Shown here one piece after another: positions 1 through 9,923 of a stretch of DNA of 64,000 bases. Origin of the DNA: Austwickia chelonae (lineage in GTDB: Bacteria > Actinomycetota > Actinomycetes > Actinomycetales > Dermatophilaceae). A program made the translations under genes and the position numbers. The first letter of the stretch is position 1, and every line of letters starts with the position of its first letter. Location: the NCBI RefSeq assembly GCF_003391095.1, contig NZ_CP031447.1:558001-622000 (forward strand). Direction: 5' to 3'. The notes under the pieces are model-generated. The model did no database searches. It was given only the letters and a program-made list of their open reading frames with translations, and was not told the origin of the DNA.

Positions 1-2117
1 CTCTGGACAAGCTTGCGATCGTCGGTGAGGCACGACCGTTGGTGCGTCGTGACGGAGTGGCCCGTCGTATCGACCGGCGTGAGCTGGTCTTGGACGACAT
101 CGTCGAGTTGCAGCCCGGCGACCAGGTGGTCGTCGACGGTGAGGTCGTCGAATCGTCCTACCTGGAGGTCGACGAGTCCCTGTTGACCGGGGAGAACGAC
201 CCGGTCGACAAGCAGGCCGGGGACCAGATTCTTTCAGGGAGCTTCGTGTCCTCGGGATCGGGCGCCTATCGGGCGACCCGGATCGGTGCAGACGCCTACG
301 CAGCTCAACTCGCAGCAGAGGCCAGCCGGTACACCTTGGTCGACTCGGAGCTGCGTAGCGGCATCGACCTCATCCTGCGCTACATCACCTACCTGCTGAT
401 CCCGGTGGGTGTGCTGACGGTGTGGGTGCAGCTGAACCACGTGAACACAGATGGCAATGGCGCGCTCCTGGGGCTGGTGGCAGCCCTGGTGCCGATGGTG
501 CCCGAGGGCCTGGTCCTGTTGACCTCGGTCGCTTTTGCCGTCGGGGTCATCCGCCTCGGGCAGCACGGATGCCTGGTGCAGGAGCTCCCGGCGATCGAGG
601 GACTGGCCCGGGTGGACACGGTGTGTGTCGACAAGACCGGAACCCTCACCGAGGGTGGTATGCGGCTGGACACCCTGGTGGCATTGCCCGAGGACGACGA
701 GAAATCCCGGGAGCGGGTGTCGCAGCTCTTGGCGCAGCTGGCGGCGACAGACCCGCATCCGAACCCGACGATGGCAGTGATCGCGGAGCATGTCGGGGCC
801 CCGGCCTCGGTCTGGGAGACCAACGCCCTGGCCCCCTTCACCTCGGCGACCAAATGGTCCGGGGCGAGTTTCACCACGGGCGAAGGCCGCCCGCGCAGCC
901 TGGTGCTGGGTGCGCCGGACGTCCTGGCGGTGCCGGGTTCGCTGGCTGCCAAGCGGGCCGAAGAATTCGCTGAGCAGGGGCTTCGGGTGGTGCTCCTGGG
1001 CACTGCGGAACGACTGGTCGACGACCCGGACGGGCTGGGTGAGGTGACCCCGGTGGGTCTGGCCGTGCTGGCGCAGAAGGTCCGGGATGATGCTGCCGAC
1101 ACCGTGGCGTATTTTGCTGAGCAGGGCGTCGAGGTCAAGGTCATCTCCGGTGACAATGCAACCTCTGTGGCTGCGGTGGCTCGATCCGTAGGCATCGGTC
1201 AGGGATCGGAGACGACGGCGATGGATGCCCGTCATCTCCCCGATGACGCTGCCGGGTTGGCGGATGCCGTCGACGGACACAAGGTGTTCGGTCGGGTAAC
1301 TCCGCAGCAGAAGCGGGCGATGGTCGGCGCGCTGCAATCGCGGGGGCGGGTCGTCGCGATGACGGGGGACGGAGTCAACGACGTCCTGGCTCTGAAGGAC
1401 TCCGATGTCGGTGTGGCCATGGGGTCGGGGTCGGAGGCCAGTCGGTCGGCGGCACAGATCGTGCTCCTCGACGACCGGTTCGCGACCTTGCCGAAGGTGG
1501 TCGCCGAAGGACGGCGGGTCATCGGGAACATCGAGCGCGTGGCGGCACTCTTCCTGACGAAGACCTTCTACTCCTGTCTGTTGGCGATGTTGGTGGGCCT
1601 GTCGGGGCAGCCGTTCCCCTTCGTGCCGATCCACGTCACGATCATCTCCTGGTTCACGATCGGGATCCCGGCCTTCATCCTGTCCTTGGCCCCGAACGCG
1701 GACCGGGCCCGGACCGGTTTCGCCAAGCGTGCGCTGGCCCGGTCGGCACCGGCAGGTCTGATCATCGGCACCATCACCTTCCTCACCTACCTGTGGCTCA
1801 GGCATGACCCGCGGGGGGCGAACCCCGAGCAGATCTCGACCGGTGCGTTGATCGTGGTCATCGGGATCGCCATGTGGGTGCTGGGCGTGGTGGCCCGTCC
1901 TGACCGGCTGTGGAAGATCGTGTTGATCGCGGCGAGCGCGCTGGCGTACGTGGTGATCTTCACGGTGCCGATGCTGGCCCGTTTCTTCAACCTGGACACG
2001 GGGAGCCCGTACACCCTGACCGTCGGTGCTTTCTCCGTGGTGCTGGGCATCGTCCTGTGTGAGACGGCCTGGCGTCTGGAGCGTTGGTACGGGCGTCGGC
2101 GGGCTTCGAGCGTGTGA
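1..2117 (+). CDS. Cation-translocating P-type ATPase, CtpE-like (5' truncated by window edge)
   Basis: The reading frame is open from the first bases, so the N-terminus lies outside the window and about 704 residues are visible. P-type ATPases pump cations across the plasma membrane through an aspartyl-phosphate intermediate. The visible part starts in the actuator domain (motif LLTGEND, the TGES equivalent). It continues through two membrane helices, the phosphorylation motif DKTGTLT (Asp encoded near nt 631), the nucleotide-binding domain and the hinge motif TGDGVND, and ends with about six C-terminal helices. The hinge and the PFPFVPIH helix resemble mycobacterial CtpE, a calcium-uptake pump, so calcium is the likeliest ion; this is a family inference. 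No CPx heavy-metal motif is visible. Confidence 0.9.
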   Translation, partial: LDKLAIVGEARPLVRRDGVARRIDRRELVLDDIVELQPGDQVVVDGEVVESSYLEVDESLLTGENDPVDKQAGDQILSGSFVSSGSGAYRATRIGADAYAAQLAAEASRYTLVDSELRSGIDLILRYITYLLIPVGVLTVWVQLNHVNTDGNGALLGLVAALVPMVPEGLVLLTSVAFAVGVIRLGQHGCLVQELPAIEGLARVDTVCVDKTGTLTEGGMRLDTLVALPEDDEKSRERVSQLLAQLAATDPHPNPTMAVIAEHVGAPASVWETNALAPFTSATKWSGASFTTGEGRPRSLVLGAPDVLAVPGSLAAKRAEEFAEQGLRVVLLGTAERLVDDPDGLGEVTPVGLAVLAQKVRDDAADTVAYFAEQGVEVKVISGDNATSVAAVARSVGIGQGSETTAMDARHLPDDAAGLADAVDGHKVFGRVTPQQKRAMVGALQSRGRVVAMTGDGVNDVLALKDSDVGVAMGSGSEASRSAAQIVLLDDRFATLPKVVAEGRRVIGNIERVAALFLTKTFYSCLLAMLVGLSGQPFPFVPIHVTIISWFTIGIPAFILSLAPNADRARTGFAKRALARSAPAGLIIGTITFLTYLWLRHDPRGANPEQISTGALIVVIGIAMWVLGVVARPDRLWKIVLIAASALAYVVIFTVPMLARFFNLDTGSPYTLTVGAFSVVLGIVLCETAWRLERWYGRRRASSV

Positions 2118-2162
2118 CGAAAGAAAACAGGCAAGATACGCTTTCGTTCTGAAGCATGTACG

Positions 2163-2194
2163 TCCGCGGGTGATCTTTCGGGGTCATCCGCGGA
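2163..2194 (+). terminator. Hairpin after the P-type ATPase gene
   Basis: An 11-bp stem (2163-2173 with 2184-2194, one G-U pair) encloses a 10-base loop, 46 bases after the ATPase stop. No T-run follows, so it is only a possible terminator. The rest of 2118-2417 shows no gene; it is the ftsH upstream region. Confidence 0.45.
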
Positions 2195-2417
2195 GGTGCT
2201 TCGGGGGTTCGGTCGGTGTCGAACATGTGTGCTGGTTCCGCTTGTGTGGATCGGACACGACGCCAGGACTCGGACCGTGGTCGGAACACCTCGGGACAGC
2301 AGACCGTTGCGAGGTGGTGAGGAGCGCCTCCTTGCTCGTGTACCGTTCGAGGAAGTCGAGGCCGGCGCTCCGGTCGAATGTCGCGACGAGCAGGAGGTTC
2401 GGGGCCCTACCCCGCAG

Positions 2418-4436
2418 ATGAACGCCAAACGCATCCTGAAGAACCCGTGGCCGCTGATCATCTTCGCCGTCGCTGTGCTGCTCATCCTGTCGAGGCTGTT
2501 GACGGGTGGTGGCTTCACCGAGATCAAGACTCATGAAGCCGAGCAACTCATCAACGGTGGCAAGGTCGAGTCGGCGACCTTTGTCGATAATGATCGCCTT
2601 GAGTTGACCCTGCGAGGTAAGCAGGACATCGGCGAGTTGAAGGGTGTGGAGAAGGTCTACACCCTGTATGTTCCGCAGCGGGCCGAGTCCCTGCTGAGCG
2701 AGTTGAAGGCGAAGCAGCCGCCGAGCGGATACAACGACAAGCCCCCGCAGTCGTCGATCTTGGGCACCTTGCTCTTGAACTTCCTGCCGATGGTGGTGCT
2801 GCTGGCCTTCTTCGTCTGGATGATGAACCAGGCGCAGGGTGGCGGCGGTCGCATCATGCAGTTCGGTAAGTCGCGGGCGAAGCTGGCTGACAAGAACACC
2901 GAACCGGTGACTTTTGCCGATGTCGCGGGCGCGGACGAAGCCATCGAGGAATTGACCGAGATCAAGGAGTTCCTCGCCGAGCCGAGCAAGTTCCAGGCGG
3001 TCGGGGCGAAGATCCCTCGGGGTGTGCTGCTCTACGGTCCTCCGGGAACCGGTAAGACCTTGCTGGCGCGGGCTGTCGCGGGTGAGGCGGGGGTGCCCTT
3101 CTTCAGCATCTCCGGATCGGACTTCGTCGAGATGTTCGTCGGTGTGGGTGCTTCCCGGGTCCGTGACCTCTTCGAGCAGGCCAAGCAGAATTCCCCGGCG
3201 ATCGTCTTCGTCGACGAGATCGACGCGGTGGGTCGCCATCGTGGCGCCGGTCTCGGCGGCGGTCATGACGAACGGGAGCAGACGCTCAACCAGTTGCTGG
3301 TGGAGATGGACGGCTTCAACGCCCGGCAGAATGTCATCCTCATCGCGGCGACCAACCGTCCGGACATCCTGGACCCGGCACTGCTGCGGCCCGGACGCTT
3401 CGACCGTCAGATCGCGGTGGAAGCCCCGGACATGCTGGGCCGTTACGCGATCCTTCAGGTGCACGGCAAGGGCAAGCCGCTGGCCGAGGGCGTCGATCTG
3501 ATGGCGGTTGCTCGACGTACTCCGGGTTTCACCGGTGCCGATCTGGCGAATGTGTTGAACGAGGCAGCTCTGCTGACGGCTCGCTCGAATGCCAGGATGA
3601 TCGACGATCGCGCCTTGGACGAGGCCATCGACCGCGTGGTCGCCGGTCCGCAGAAGCGCACCCGGTTGATGGGGGGCCGGGAGAAGAAGATGACGGCCTA
3701 CCACGAGGGTGGTCACGCTCTGGTCGCGGCGGCGTTGAATCATACCGACCCGGTGACGAAGGTGACGATTCTGCCGCGTGGGCGTGCTTTGGGGTACACC
3801 ATGGTCCTGCCGATCGAGGACAAGTACAGCCAGTCACGTAACGAGATGCTGGACCAGCTGGCTTACGCCCTGGGTGGTCGAGTGGCCGAAGAGATCATCT
3901 TCCACGACCCGACGTCGGGTGCCTCGAACGACATCGAGAAGGCCACCGGGATGGCCCGCAAGATGGTCACCCAGTTCGGGATGAGCGAGCGGATCGGTGC
4001 GATTCGACTGGGGCAGGACAACAGCGAGGTCTTCCTGGGCCGTGACATGGGCCACCAGCGTGACTACTCCGAAGGCCTGGCAACGGTCGTCGACGAGGAG
4101 ATCCGCCGTCTGATCGAGGCCGCCCATGACGAGGCCTGGCGCATCCTCAACGAGAACCGCGACATCTTGGACCACTTGGTGCTGGAGCTCCTGGAGAAGG
4201 AGACCCTCAACGCCGAGCAGCTGGCCGAGATCTTCGCTCCGGTGCGTAAGCAGCCGCGCCGTCCGGTGTGGCTGTCCAGCGATCGGCGTACGGTCAGCGA
4301 CCAGCCTCCGGTGCTCACTCCGGCGGAACGCGCCGCCTTGGAGCGCGGTGACGACCTGGAAGACCGGGCTCCTGGCGAGGAGCATCCTCCGGTGAAGACC
4401 ATCGAGGTGGAGCCGGGCGGTCCGGTCGGTGGTTGA
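2418..4436 (+). CDS. ftsH: ATP-dependent zinc metalloprotease FtsH
   Basis: Membrane-anchored AAA+ protease that unfolds and degrades membrane and some soluble proteins. The 672-residue product has an N-terminal helix (about residues 10-27), a short extracytoplasmic domain and a second helix (about 120-138). The AAA module follows, with Walker A GPPGTGKT near residue 207 and Walker B IVFVDEID, then the zinc site HEGGH at 429-433. The Ala-to-Gly change from the common HEAGH keeps the zinc ligands. The tail is Pro/Glu-rich, as in other actinobacteria. ATG 2418 was chosen because it directly precedes the first helix; AGGAGG at 2392-2397 is about 20 bases away, further than usual. folE overlaps the 3' end, forming the usual ftsH-fol operon. 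Confidence 0.97.
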   Translation: MNAKRILKNPWPLIIFAVAVLLILSRLLTGGGFTEIKTHEAEQLINGGKVESATFVDNDRLELTLRGKQDIGELKGVEKVYTLYVPQRAESLLSELKAKQPPSGYNDKPPQSSILGTLLLNFLPMVVLLAFFVWMMNQAQGGGGRIMQFGKSRAKLADKNTEPVTFADVAGADEAIEELTEIKEFLAEPSKFQAVGAKIPRGVLLYGPPGTGKTLLARAVAGEAGVPFFSISGSDFVEMFVGVGASRVRDLFEQAKQNSPAIVFVDEIDAVGRHRGAGLGGGHDEREQTLNQLLVEMDGFNARQNVILIAATNRPDILDPALLRPGRFDRQIAVEAPDMLGRYAILQVHGKGKPLAEGVDLMAVARRTPGFTGADLANVLNEAALLTARSNARMIDDRALDEAIDRVVAGPQKRTRLMGGREKKMTAYHEGGHALVAAALNHTDPVTKVTILPRGRALGYTMVLPIEDKYSQSRNEMLDQLAYALGGRVAEEIIFHDPTSGASNDIEKATGMARKMVTQFGMSERIGAIRLGQDNSEVFLGRDMGHQRDYSEGLATVVDEEIRRLIEAAHDEAWRILNENRDILDHLVLELLEKETLNAEQLAEIFAPVRKQPRRPVWLSSDRRTVSDQPPVLTPAERAALERGDDLEDRAPGEEHPPVKTIEVEPGGPVGG

Positions 4437-5067
4437 GAACAGCTGTGCGGTGGCCTCGGCACGGCCCGGCGACATCGAGCGACCTGACCGGTCGTCTCGG
4501 GTTGACCTGGGCCGTGCCGAGGCCGCTGTCCGGGAACTTCTGTTGGCCTTGGGTGAAGATCCAGAGCGGGACGGTCTGCAGGACACTCCTGGTCGAGTGG
4601 CTCGCGCCTATGCGGAGATGTTCTCCGGGGTGCAGCAGGATCCGGCCGAGATTCTCGAACGTCGTTTCGACATCGACCATGACGAGATGGTCATGGTGCA
4701 TGACATCGAGGTGTTCAGCACCTGTGAGCATCACTTGTTGCCTTTTCACGGGGTGGCGCACGTCGGTTACATCCCGGCACAGGACGGGCAGGTCACCGGG
4801 TTGAGCAAGTTGGCTCGTCTGGTCGACTGTTTCGCGAGGCGTCCTCAGGTACAGGAACGGCTGACCACCCAGGTGGCCGACGCTTTGGTGACTCATCTGG
4901 AAGCGCGCGGAGTGATCGTCGTGGTGGAGGCGGAACACCTGTGCATGTCGATGCGTGGCGCGCGGAAGCCGGGCGCCCGGACGACGACTTCGGCTGTTCG
5001 AGGGATGTTGCGGAACCCGGCGACCCGGGCTGAGGCGATGGGTCTGATCCTGCGGGGACGTGGATGA
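4429..5067 (+). CDS. folE: GTP cyclohydrolase I
   Basis: Converts GTP to 7,8-dihydroneopterin triphosphate, the first step of tetrahydrofolate synthesis. The zinc-site motif [10 protein letters not shown] (Cys99) and the second Cys in LCMSMRG are present, with the C-terminal [10 protein letters not shown] stretch. Length (212 aa) is slightly above the usual core because of a poorly conserved N-terminal lead of about 30 residues. The GTG start at 4429 overlaps the ftsH stop by 8 bases; a GTG at 4450 is an alternative. The end overlaps folP by 4 bases, implying translational coupling in the folate operon. Confidence 0.96.
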   Translation: MVENSCAVASARPGDIERPDRSSRVDLGRAEAAVRELLLALGEDPERDGLQDTPGRVARAYAEMFSGVQQDPAEILERRFDIDHDEMVMVHDIEVFSTCEHHLLPFHGVAHVGYIPAQDGQVTGLSKLARLVDCFARRPQVQERLTTQVADALVTHLEARGVIVVVEAEHLCMSMRGARKPGARTTTSAVRGMLRNPATRAEAMGLILRGRG

Positions 5068-5957
5068 GCGGGCCTGGGAGTCTTCCTGCCTCACCGGGAA
5101 AGGGGTCTGCCTCGACCTTGGTGATGGGCATCGTGAATGTCACGCCGGATTCGTTCAGCGACGGCGGACGCTGGTTCGACCACGGCGCTGCCGTCGCTCA
5201 CGGCGTGAAGCTTCTCGAGGAGGGCGCCCACCTTCTGGACATTGGTGGTGAATCGACTCGTCCAGGATCGCAGCGCCCCGATGAGGAGGAGGAGCTTCGC
5301 AGGGTTCTTCCGGTGGTGCGGGAGCTGACGGCAGCTGGCGCGGTGGTCTCGGTGGACACGATGCGGGCCCGGGTGGCTCAGGCCTCTCTGGCGGCGGGGG
5401 CCACGTATATCAACGATGTCAGCGGGGGGCTGGCCGATCCGGACATCCTGGGGGTCGTGGCAGACCATGGCTGCCCGTACATCTTGATGCATTGGCGGGG
5501 CCATGGCTCGGTGATGCAGAGCCGGGCGTCCTATGCGGACGTGGTGGCTGAAGTCCACGCGGAGCTGGCGACGAGGATCGAGGCAGCGGTGGCCGTCGGG
5601 GTCGACGAGCGCAAGCTGATCTTGGATCCAGGCTTGGGTTTCGCCAAAACCGCTGAGCACAACTGGCGTCTGCTGGCAGAGCTGGCCGGGTTCTCCGCCT
5701 TGGGTCTCCCGCTGTTGGTCGGCGCCTCTCGCAAACGTTTCCTGGGCACACTCCCGCCGGGGGACGACGAGGAACCGACAGCACCTGGGCAGCGGGATGC
5801 CGCGACCTGCGCGGTGAGTGTCCTGTCCGCTCAGGCCGGGGCTTGGGCCGTGCGGGTCCATGATGTGCGCTCGTCGGTCGCGGCGGTGGCTGTGGTGGAC
5901 GCAGTACGGAGGTATCACGGTGGCGGGTCCCTGGGGGAGGGGCGCCATGGCCAGTGA
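5064..5957 (+). CDS. folP: Dihydropteroate synthase
   Basis: Joins 6-hydroxymethyl-7,8-dihydropterin pyrophosphate to p-aminobenzoate; this is the sulfonamide target. The 297-residue TIM-barrel protein carries [41 protein letters not shown] and the GASRKRFLG loop, all family signatures in the right order. Nothing needed for catalysis appears missing. The ATG at 5064 overlaps the folE stop (ATGA), and the 3' end overlaps folBK by 11 bases, so the three genes are one translational unit. Confidence 0.96.
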   Translation: MSGPGSLPASPGKGSASTLVMGIVNVTPDSFSDGGRWFDHGAAVAHGVKLLEEGAHLLDIGGESTRPGSQRPDEEEELRRVLPVVRELTAAGAVVSVDTMRARVAQASLAAGATYINDVSGGLADPDILGVVADHGCPYILMHWRGHGSVMQSRASYADVVAEVHAELATRIEAAVAVGVDERKLILDPGLGFAKTAEHNWRLLAELAGFSALGLPLLVGASRKRFLGTLPPGDDEEPTAPGQRDAATCAVSVLSAQAGAWAVRVHDVRSSVAAVAVVDAVRRYHGGGSLGEGRHGQ

Positions 5958-6876
5958 TCTGATCACGGTGTCCGGGCTGAGGGTCGAGGCCTGCCACGGG
6001 GTCTTCCCCGAAGAGAAGGTTCGACCGCGGCCTTTCGTCGTCGATATCGAGCTGGAGGTCGACCTTTCACGGGCCGGGGTCTCCGACGACCTGGCAGACA
6101 CGGTGAGCTATGCCGAGATCGCTCATCGGGCGGTGGCGGTGGTGCGGGGGAGACCGGTCGACCTGATCGAGCACTTGGCCGAGCAGATCGCCACGGTCTG
6201 TCTGGACGAACCGTCCGTGGAGGCGGTCAGGGTCGAGGTGCACAAGCCTGAGGCACCGGTCGGGCTCCCCTTCGAGGACGTCTCGGTGCGGGTGCACCGG
6301 GAGCGGTCGGCCACGGTAGTGGTTGCTCTGGGTTCGAATCTGTCCCTTCCAGCGATGCGTCTGGCTGATGCGGTCCGCAGAATCGGGGCACTCGACGGCG
6401 TCGATCTGATGACGCTCAGCCCTGTGGTGGAGACCGACGCGGTGGGTGGGCCGGAAGGGCAGCCGGCCTATCTGAACGCGGTTCTGCTGCTCCGGACCAG
6501 GCTGGCTCCACATACCTTGTTGGCTCGGCTGCACGAGGTGGAAGCGGTGCACGGGCGTGTCCGGGACGTACGTTGGGGGCCGCGGACCTTGGACCTCGAT
6601 CTCATCGACTATGCCGATCCTGTTCGTGGTGGGTCCAGAAGGTCGGACGACCCGCAGCTGACTTTGCCCCATCCTCGGGCCTTCGAACGAGCTTTCGTGG
6701 TGGTGCCCTGGTTGCTGGCCGATCCGACCAGGGACGAGGCGTATCAGGTCTGGGCGGAGCTGTCCGGGGTGGCGGGGCTGGAGGGTGCGCGTCCGGTGGC
6801 TGGTGACTTGGGAGTCAGGTCGGGGCCGGAGTGGCCGGCTTTTGTCGCAGCGCTGGTGGCGGTGTCCTCGTGGTGA
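5947..6876 (+). CDS. folBK: Bifunctional dihydroneopterin aldolase / HPPK (FolB-FolK fusion)
   Basis: One 309-residue protein carries two consecutive folate steps. Residues 1 to about 120 are a FolB domain, which cleaves dihydroneopterin to hydroxymethyl-dihydropterin; EACHGVFPEE and SYAEIAH are visible. Residues from about 122 are a FolK domain, which pyrophosphorylates that product; ALGSNLS, YLNAVLLL, WGPRTLDLDLI and LPHPRAFERAFV are visible. Such fusions are common in actinobacteria and hand the product straight to FolP, encoded just upstream. ATG 5947 was chosen because the FolB fold starts immediately after it. The end overlaps the DUF3180 gene. Confidence 0.94.
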   Translation: MASDLITVSGLRVEACHGVFPEEKVRPRPFVVDIELEVDLSRAGVSDDLADTVSYAEIAHRAVAVVRGRPVDLIEHLAEQIATVCLDEPSVEAVRVEVHKPEAPVGLPFEDVSVRVHRERSATVVVALGSNLSLPAMRLADAVRRIGALDGVDLMTLSPVVETDAVGGPEGQPAYLNAVLLLRTRLAPHTLLARLHEVEAVHGRVRDVRWGPRTLDLDLIDYADPVRGGSRRSDDPQLTLPHPRAFERAFVVVPWLLADPTRDEAYQVWAELSGVAGLEGARPVAGDLGVRSGPEWPAFVAALVAVSSW

Positions 6877-7397
6877 TCTCGGGTCCAGGTGGCCGACCAC
6901 CTGGCCACGGATCGGACGGCGGGTTGCCTGCGCGCACGGTGTGGTGGGCGTTCATGCTCACGCTGGGGGTGGGTTATCTCCTCCAGGGCTATCTGAACGA
7001 TCACTGGGGCCGGATGCCTTTCCCCGGATGGCCCGGCGCGGTCATGTTGGCGGCGGTGTGCACCGGGCTGGTCTTCGGGGGGTTGCCGGTCCGGCGGTGG
7101 CAGTCGGGCCGTCGGAAGCGCAGGCTCGACCCCATCTTTGCTTTCCGGGTGTTGATCATGGCGAGGGCTGCAGCACTGGCCGGCGGTGTGGTGGCCGGTT
7201 GGTACCTGGCCCATGCCGCCGTTCTTCTGCCCGATGTAGGGTCAGCTACCGTCCGTGACGGCGTATGGCGTTGTCTGGCTTACGTCTTCACCGGTGGCGC
7301 GTTGACCTTCTGCGGTTTCATGGTGCAGTCCTGGTGTCGTCTCGACCCTACTGAAGACCTCCACGAGTCGGACGAGGACGACGTCGACCCTCGGTGA
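6870..7397 (+). CDS. DUF3180 family membrane protein
   Basis: Small integral membrane protein of unknown function that regularly follows folK in actinobacteria. The product (about 175 aa) has four predicted helices: WWAFMLTLGVGYLL, AVMLAAVCTGLVFGG, ALAGGVVAGWYLAHAAV and LAYVFTGGALTFCGF. A basic loop lies after helix 2 and the C-terminus is acidic (SDEDDVD). The GTG at 6870 (or 6873) overlaps the folBK end, so it closes the folate operon, but no role in folate synthesis is shown by the sequence. Confidence 0.82.
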   Translation: MVISGPGGRPPGHGSDGGLPARTVWWAFMLTLGVGYLLQGYLNDHWGRMPFPGWPGAVMLAAVCTGLVFGGLPVRRWQSGRRKRRLDPIFAFRVLIMARAAALAGGVVAGWYLAHAAVLLPDVGSATVRDGVWRCLAYVFTGGALTFCGFMVQSWCRLDPTEDLHESDEDDVDPR

Positions 7398-7412
7398 ACT
7401 CGAGGGAACGGA

Positions 7413-8594
7413 TCAGCGGTCGATGTCCCCGATGACGAAGTAGAAGGAGCCCAGGGCTGCGGCGAGGTCCTGGATCCGGGTGCCGACGAGCACAGCGGAG
7501 AGCGCGGAAGCCGCCGCGAAGGAAGGTGTCCGCATGGCCAGCCGCCATGGAGTCTTCTCTCCGTGGGAGACGATCAGATAGCCGGCGTGTCCGGCGGGAG
7601 CTTCCGTGCTCACGTAGTGCGCTCCTTCCGGAACGCGCAGTACCTTCGGTAGCCGGACGTCGATGCCTTCAGCTGGCAGGGAGCGCAACCGGTCGATGCA
7701 GGCCTCGACCAGTTCTACGGACACCTCGATCTGTTCGGCAAGGACCTGATGTCTGGCGAGGGCATCTCCCTCGTGACGGGTGATGACACGGCCTGGTCCG
7801 CCGGGCGCGAACAGTTCCCCGTAGGCCAGGTAGGGTTCGTCCCGACGTAGATCGATGTCGATCCCTGCTGCTCGGGAAATGGGGCCGAGTGTTCCGTAGG
7901 CCTGTGCATGGTCCTGGTCCAGGAGAGCGACCCCCCGGGTGGCGGCGAGGACTCGCTCCTCAGCCAGCGCTTGGTTGAGTTCCGGAAGGACCGCACGTAC
8001 CTGGGCGATCACCTGGGATACCTGGGCGAACCATCCGGCAGGCATGTCCTGGGACAGGCCGCCGATCCGCACGATCATCACGTGCATCCTGCCGCCGGTG
8101 GCGGATTCCAGGACGGTGAGGAGTCTTTCGCGCAGGGGGTGCAGCCCGAGCAGGCGAGCGTTCCCGGGCAGCGGCATCCGGTCGAGGAACTCAAGGTGGT
8201 GCACGATCCGCGTGTATTCAGCGAGGAGAGTACGTAGCCAGGTGGCCCGGGTGGGCACTTCCAGCCCGAGCATGTGTTCTACGCCGAGGGCGATACCGAG
8301 TTCTCCGGCGTAGGAGCTGTGCCAGTCGTGCCGGTTGGCCAGGGCAAGGATCTGGCGGTAGTCACGTACTTCGAAGAGTTTTTCGACTCCGCGGTGGAGA
8401 TGTCCGACGAGTGGTTCGGCTGAGGTGATGCGTTCGCCGTCGAGACGCAGCGCGAGCCGGAGCAGACCGTGCGAGCTGGGGTGGCCTTCGCCGAGGTCGA
8501 TCACGGCGTCTGAACACCAGCGGGCACCGGCGCCGATGCCGACGATGGTGTCGGAGAGTTCGTTGGCATCGATCTGCGAGGGCCCGTCGGTCAT
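7413..8594 (-). CDS. Orphan NuoD-like (49-kDa complex I subunit family) protein
   Basis: A 393-residue member of the NuoD/NDUFS2 family, which shares its fold with NiFe-hydrogenase large subunits and lines the quinone site of complex I. Family landmarks are GEGHPSSHGLLRL (residues 36-48), HRGVEKL (67-73), ARLLGLHPLRERLL and the C-terminal IVSHGEKTPWR. No other nuo gene lies nearby. The quinone-site tyrosine expected in the DY motif (DRLDY in mitochondria, DRIDY in E. coli) reads NRHDW here, while the paired His of the GxxHPxxHG motif is kept. ATG 8594 gives the natural N-terminus. It is downstream of, and probably co-transcribed with, the methyltransferase gene. It may be an auxiliary NuoD or a diverged paralogue. 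Confidence 0.8.
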   Translation of the reverse strand: MTDGPSQIDANELSDTIVGIGAGARWCSDAVIDLGEGHPSSHGLLRLALRLDGERITSAEPLVGHLHRGVEKLFEVRDYRQILALANRHDWHSSYAGELGIALGVEHMLGLEVPTRATWLRTLLAEYTRIVHHLEFLDRMPLPGNARLLGLHPLRERLLTVLESATGGRMHVMIVRIGGLSQDMPAGWFAQVSQVIAQVRAVLPELNQALAEERVLAATRGVALLDQDHAQAYGTLGPISRAAGIDIDLRRDEPYLAYGELFAPGGPGRVITRHEGDALARHQVLAEQIEVSVELVEACIDRLRSLPAEGIDVRLPKVLRVPEGAHYVSTEAPAGHAGYLIVSHGEKTPWRLAMRTPSFAAASALSAVLVGTRIQDLAAALGSFYFVIGDIDR

Positions 8595-8650
8595 GGTCGT
8601 CAGCTTAGGGAGTCTCCGGTGCGGGGGACGTATCGGTGGTGCTGGGCAGG

Positions 8651-9616
8651 TCATGTGCGTTGATACACCCAGGTGAAGTTGCCGAGACCATAGGGGTCGA
8701 GCAGCCGGGCCGCTGTGCTCGAGGCGCTCAGCGCGGTGAGATAACCGGTGGGGTCGCCGGCAGCATCGCCCGGGTCGGGTGGGCCGGCGTCGATGCCGAG
8801 TTCGTTCAGGCTGTTCCGCTGATCGTCCAGACGGTCATGGGTGAGGGAGTCGACGGCGACATGGGCAGTCACATCGCTCGCTCCGTCGGGAATCGGTGGG
8901 CGGTGGCGTCCATGGCGGTATCCGGTGAGGGTGCCTCGTGTGGGTCTGGCTTCGGCGGTGTGGCCGTAGTCGACGGCGATGGCCAGGCCGTGGGGCACGT
9001 GGTCGAGGAGGCGGTTCCAGGCCTTGTCGCGGGGGCGTCCGACTTCGATCCGGCTACCTGGTTCCTGGTCTTCTAAGGGCCACCAGGTCTGGCACCAGGC
9101 GAGGTCGTCCGGAGAAGGACCTCCTGGTTCTCCGGGGGCGGGCCCGAGGGTCTCGCGACCGTCCGGGGACACCAGCAGGGTTCGCGGGGTGCCTTTCTCG
9201 TCGAGTTGCCAGATGGGGCAGGGGACGACGTCGAGCCATTCGAGTGCGAAAGTAAGGGCTCCGGTGATGTGGGGGAGACCGGTGAGATCAGCGCCTCCGG
9301 GGGTGGTGATCCAGGTGATCCTGTCGGGGATCCCTGGGGGGCGTGTGCCGATGTCAACGGCATAGATCTGCAGGTGGGGAGCAGATAGCGTGAGAGCTGT
9401 AGCGAGTTCACCTCGGCCTGAGGCCAGGTCGACGACGGTGTCGAGGTCGTGGCGTCGGCAGAGTTCGATCAAGGCCTGCGCGAGGATGTGGGCGGTTCCG
9501 GGAGCACCTTGTGCTGCGGTGGTGAAGTGTCCGCAGGGTGCCTGGCGTCTGTAGAAACCGTGATCGGGGTCGTAGAGCGCCTGATACCAAGCCGACTCCC
9601 AGGGAACCATCTGCAT
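8651..9616 (-). CDS. SAM-dependent methyltransferase, MidA/NDUFAF7-like
   Basis: A 321-residue protein resembling the MidA/NDUFAF7 family, which in mitochondria dimethylates an arginine of the NuoD homologue NDUFS2. Visible are YDPDHGFY and a GHFTTA segment near the N-terminus, a SAM-binding glycine loop DLASGRGELA, and FALEWLDVVPCPIW, which corresponds to the family's NELLDA-P region. The C-terminal part carries VPHGLAIAVDYGH. The gene lies 57 bases upstream of the NuoD-like gene on the same strand, suggesting enzyme and substrate are encoded together. The glycine loop is diverged, so a different protein substrate is possible. Confidence 0.75.
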   Translation of the reverse strand: MQMVPWESAWYQALYDPDHGFYRRQAPCGHFTTAAQGAPGTAHILAQALIELCRRHDLDTVVDLASGRGELATALTLSAPHLQIYAVDIGTRPPGIPDRITWITTPGGADLTGLPHITGALTFALEWLDVVPCPIWQLDEKGTPRTLLVSPDGRETLGPAPGEPGGPSPDDLAWCQTWWPLEDQEPGSRIEVGRPRDKAWNRLLDHVPHGLAIAVDYGHTAEARPTRGTLTGYRHGRHRPPIPDGASDVTAHVAVDSLTHDRLDDQRNSLNELGIDAGPPDPGDAAGDPTGYLTALSASSTAARLLDPYGLGNFTWVYQRT

Positions 9617-9713
9617 GCGGACAGGCTAGACTCAGACTACTTGTCAATGATCGTGGGGCGTCTAGCCATATGGTGGCGTCTATCGATGATCGAAGCGAGC
9701 GAGGCTGCAAGGA

Positions 9714-9923
9714 ATGATGAATTCGCTCTGGGCGGTAGTGCTGGCTCTTGCACCCTCAGTAGGTATCGGATTCCTCTTCTATAAGGTCATGAAGGCCCTC
9801 CTCGAGGGGGACCGTAACGAGCGGCTCGCTCATGCTCGCTGGGAAGCCGGGATCGTCGCTTCGGACAAAAGTGCCCCTCTAGGATCGCAGCACCCCACTG
9901 AATCCGGCGGTCGTACCGCCTAG
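9714..9923 (+). CDS. Small single-pass membrane protein, unknown function
   Basis: A 69-residue protein with one N-terminal membrane helix (about residues 3-24, WAVVLALAPSVGIGFLFY). A charged cytoplasmic stretch (LEGDRNERLAHARWEAG) and a hydrophilic tail follow. Two ATGs (9714 and 9717) follow the purine-rich AAGGA at 9709-9713; the second has the better spacing. No family recognised. Confidence 0.55.
   Translation: MMNSLWAVVLALAPSVGIGFLFYKVMKALLEGDRNERLAHARWEAGIVASDKSAPLGSQHPTESGGRTA

Noticed and set aside
2196-2417. N-terminal extension of FtsH
   Set aside because: The extra 74 residues are Arg-rich without similarity; ATG 2418 directly precedes the expected membrane helix.
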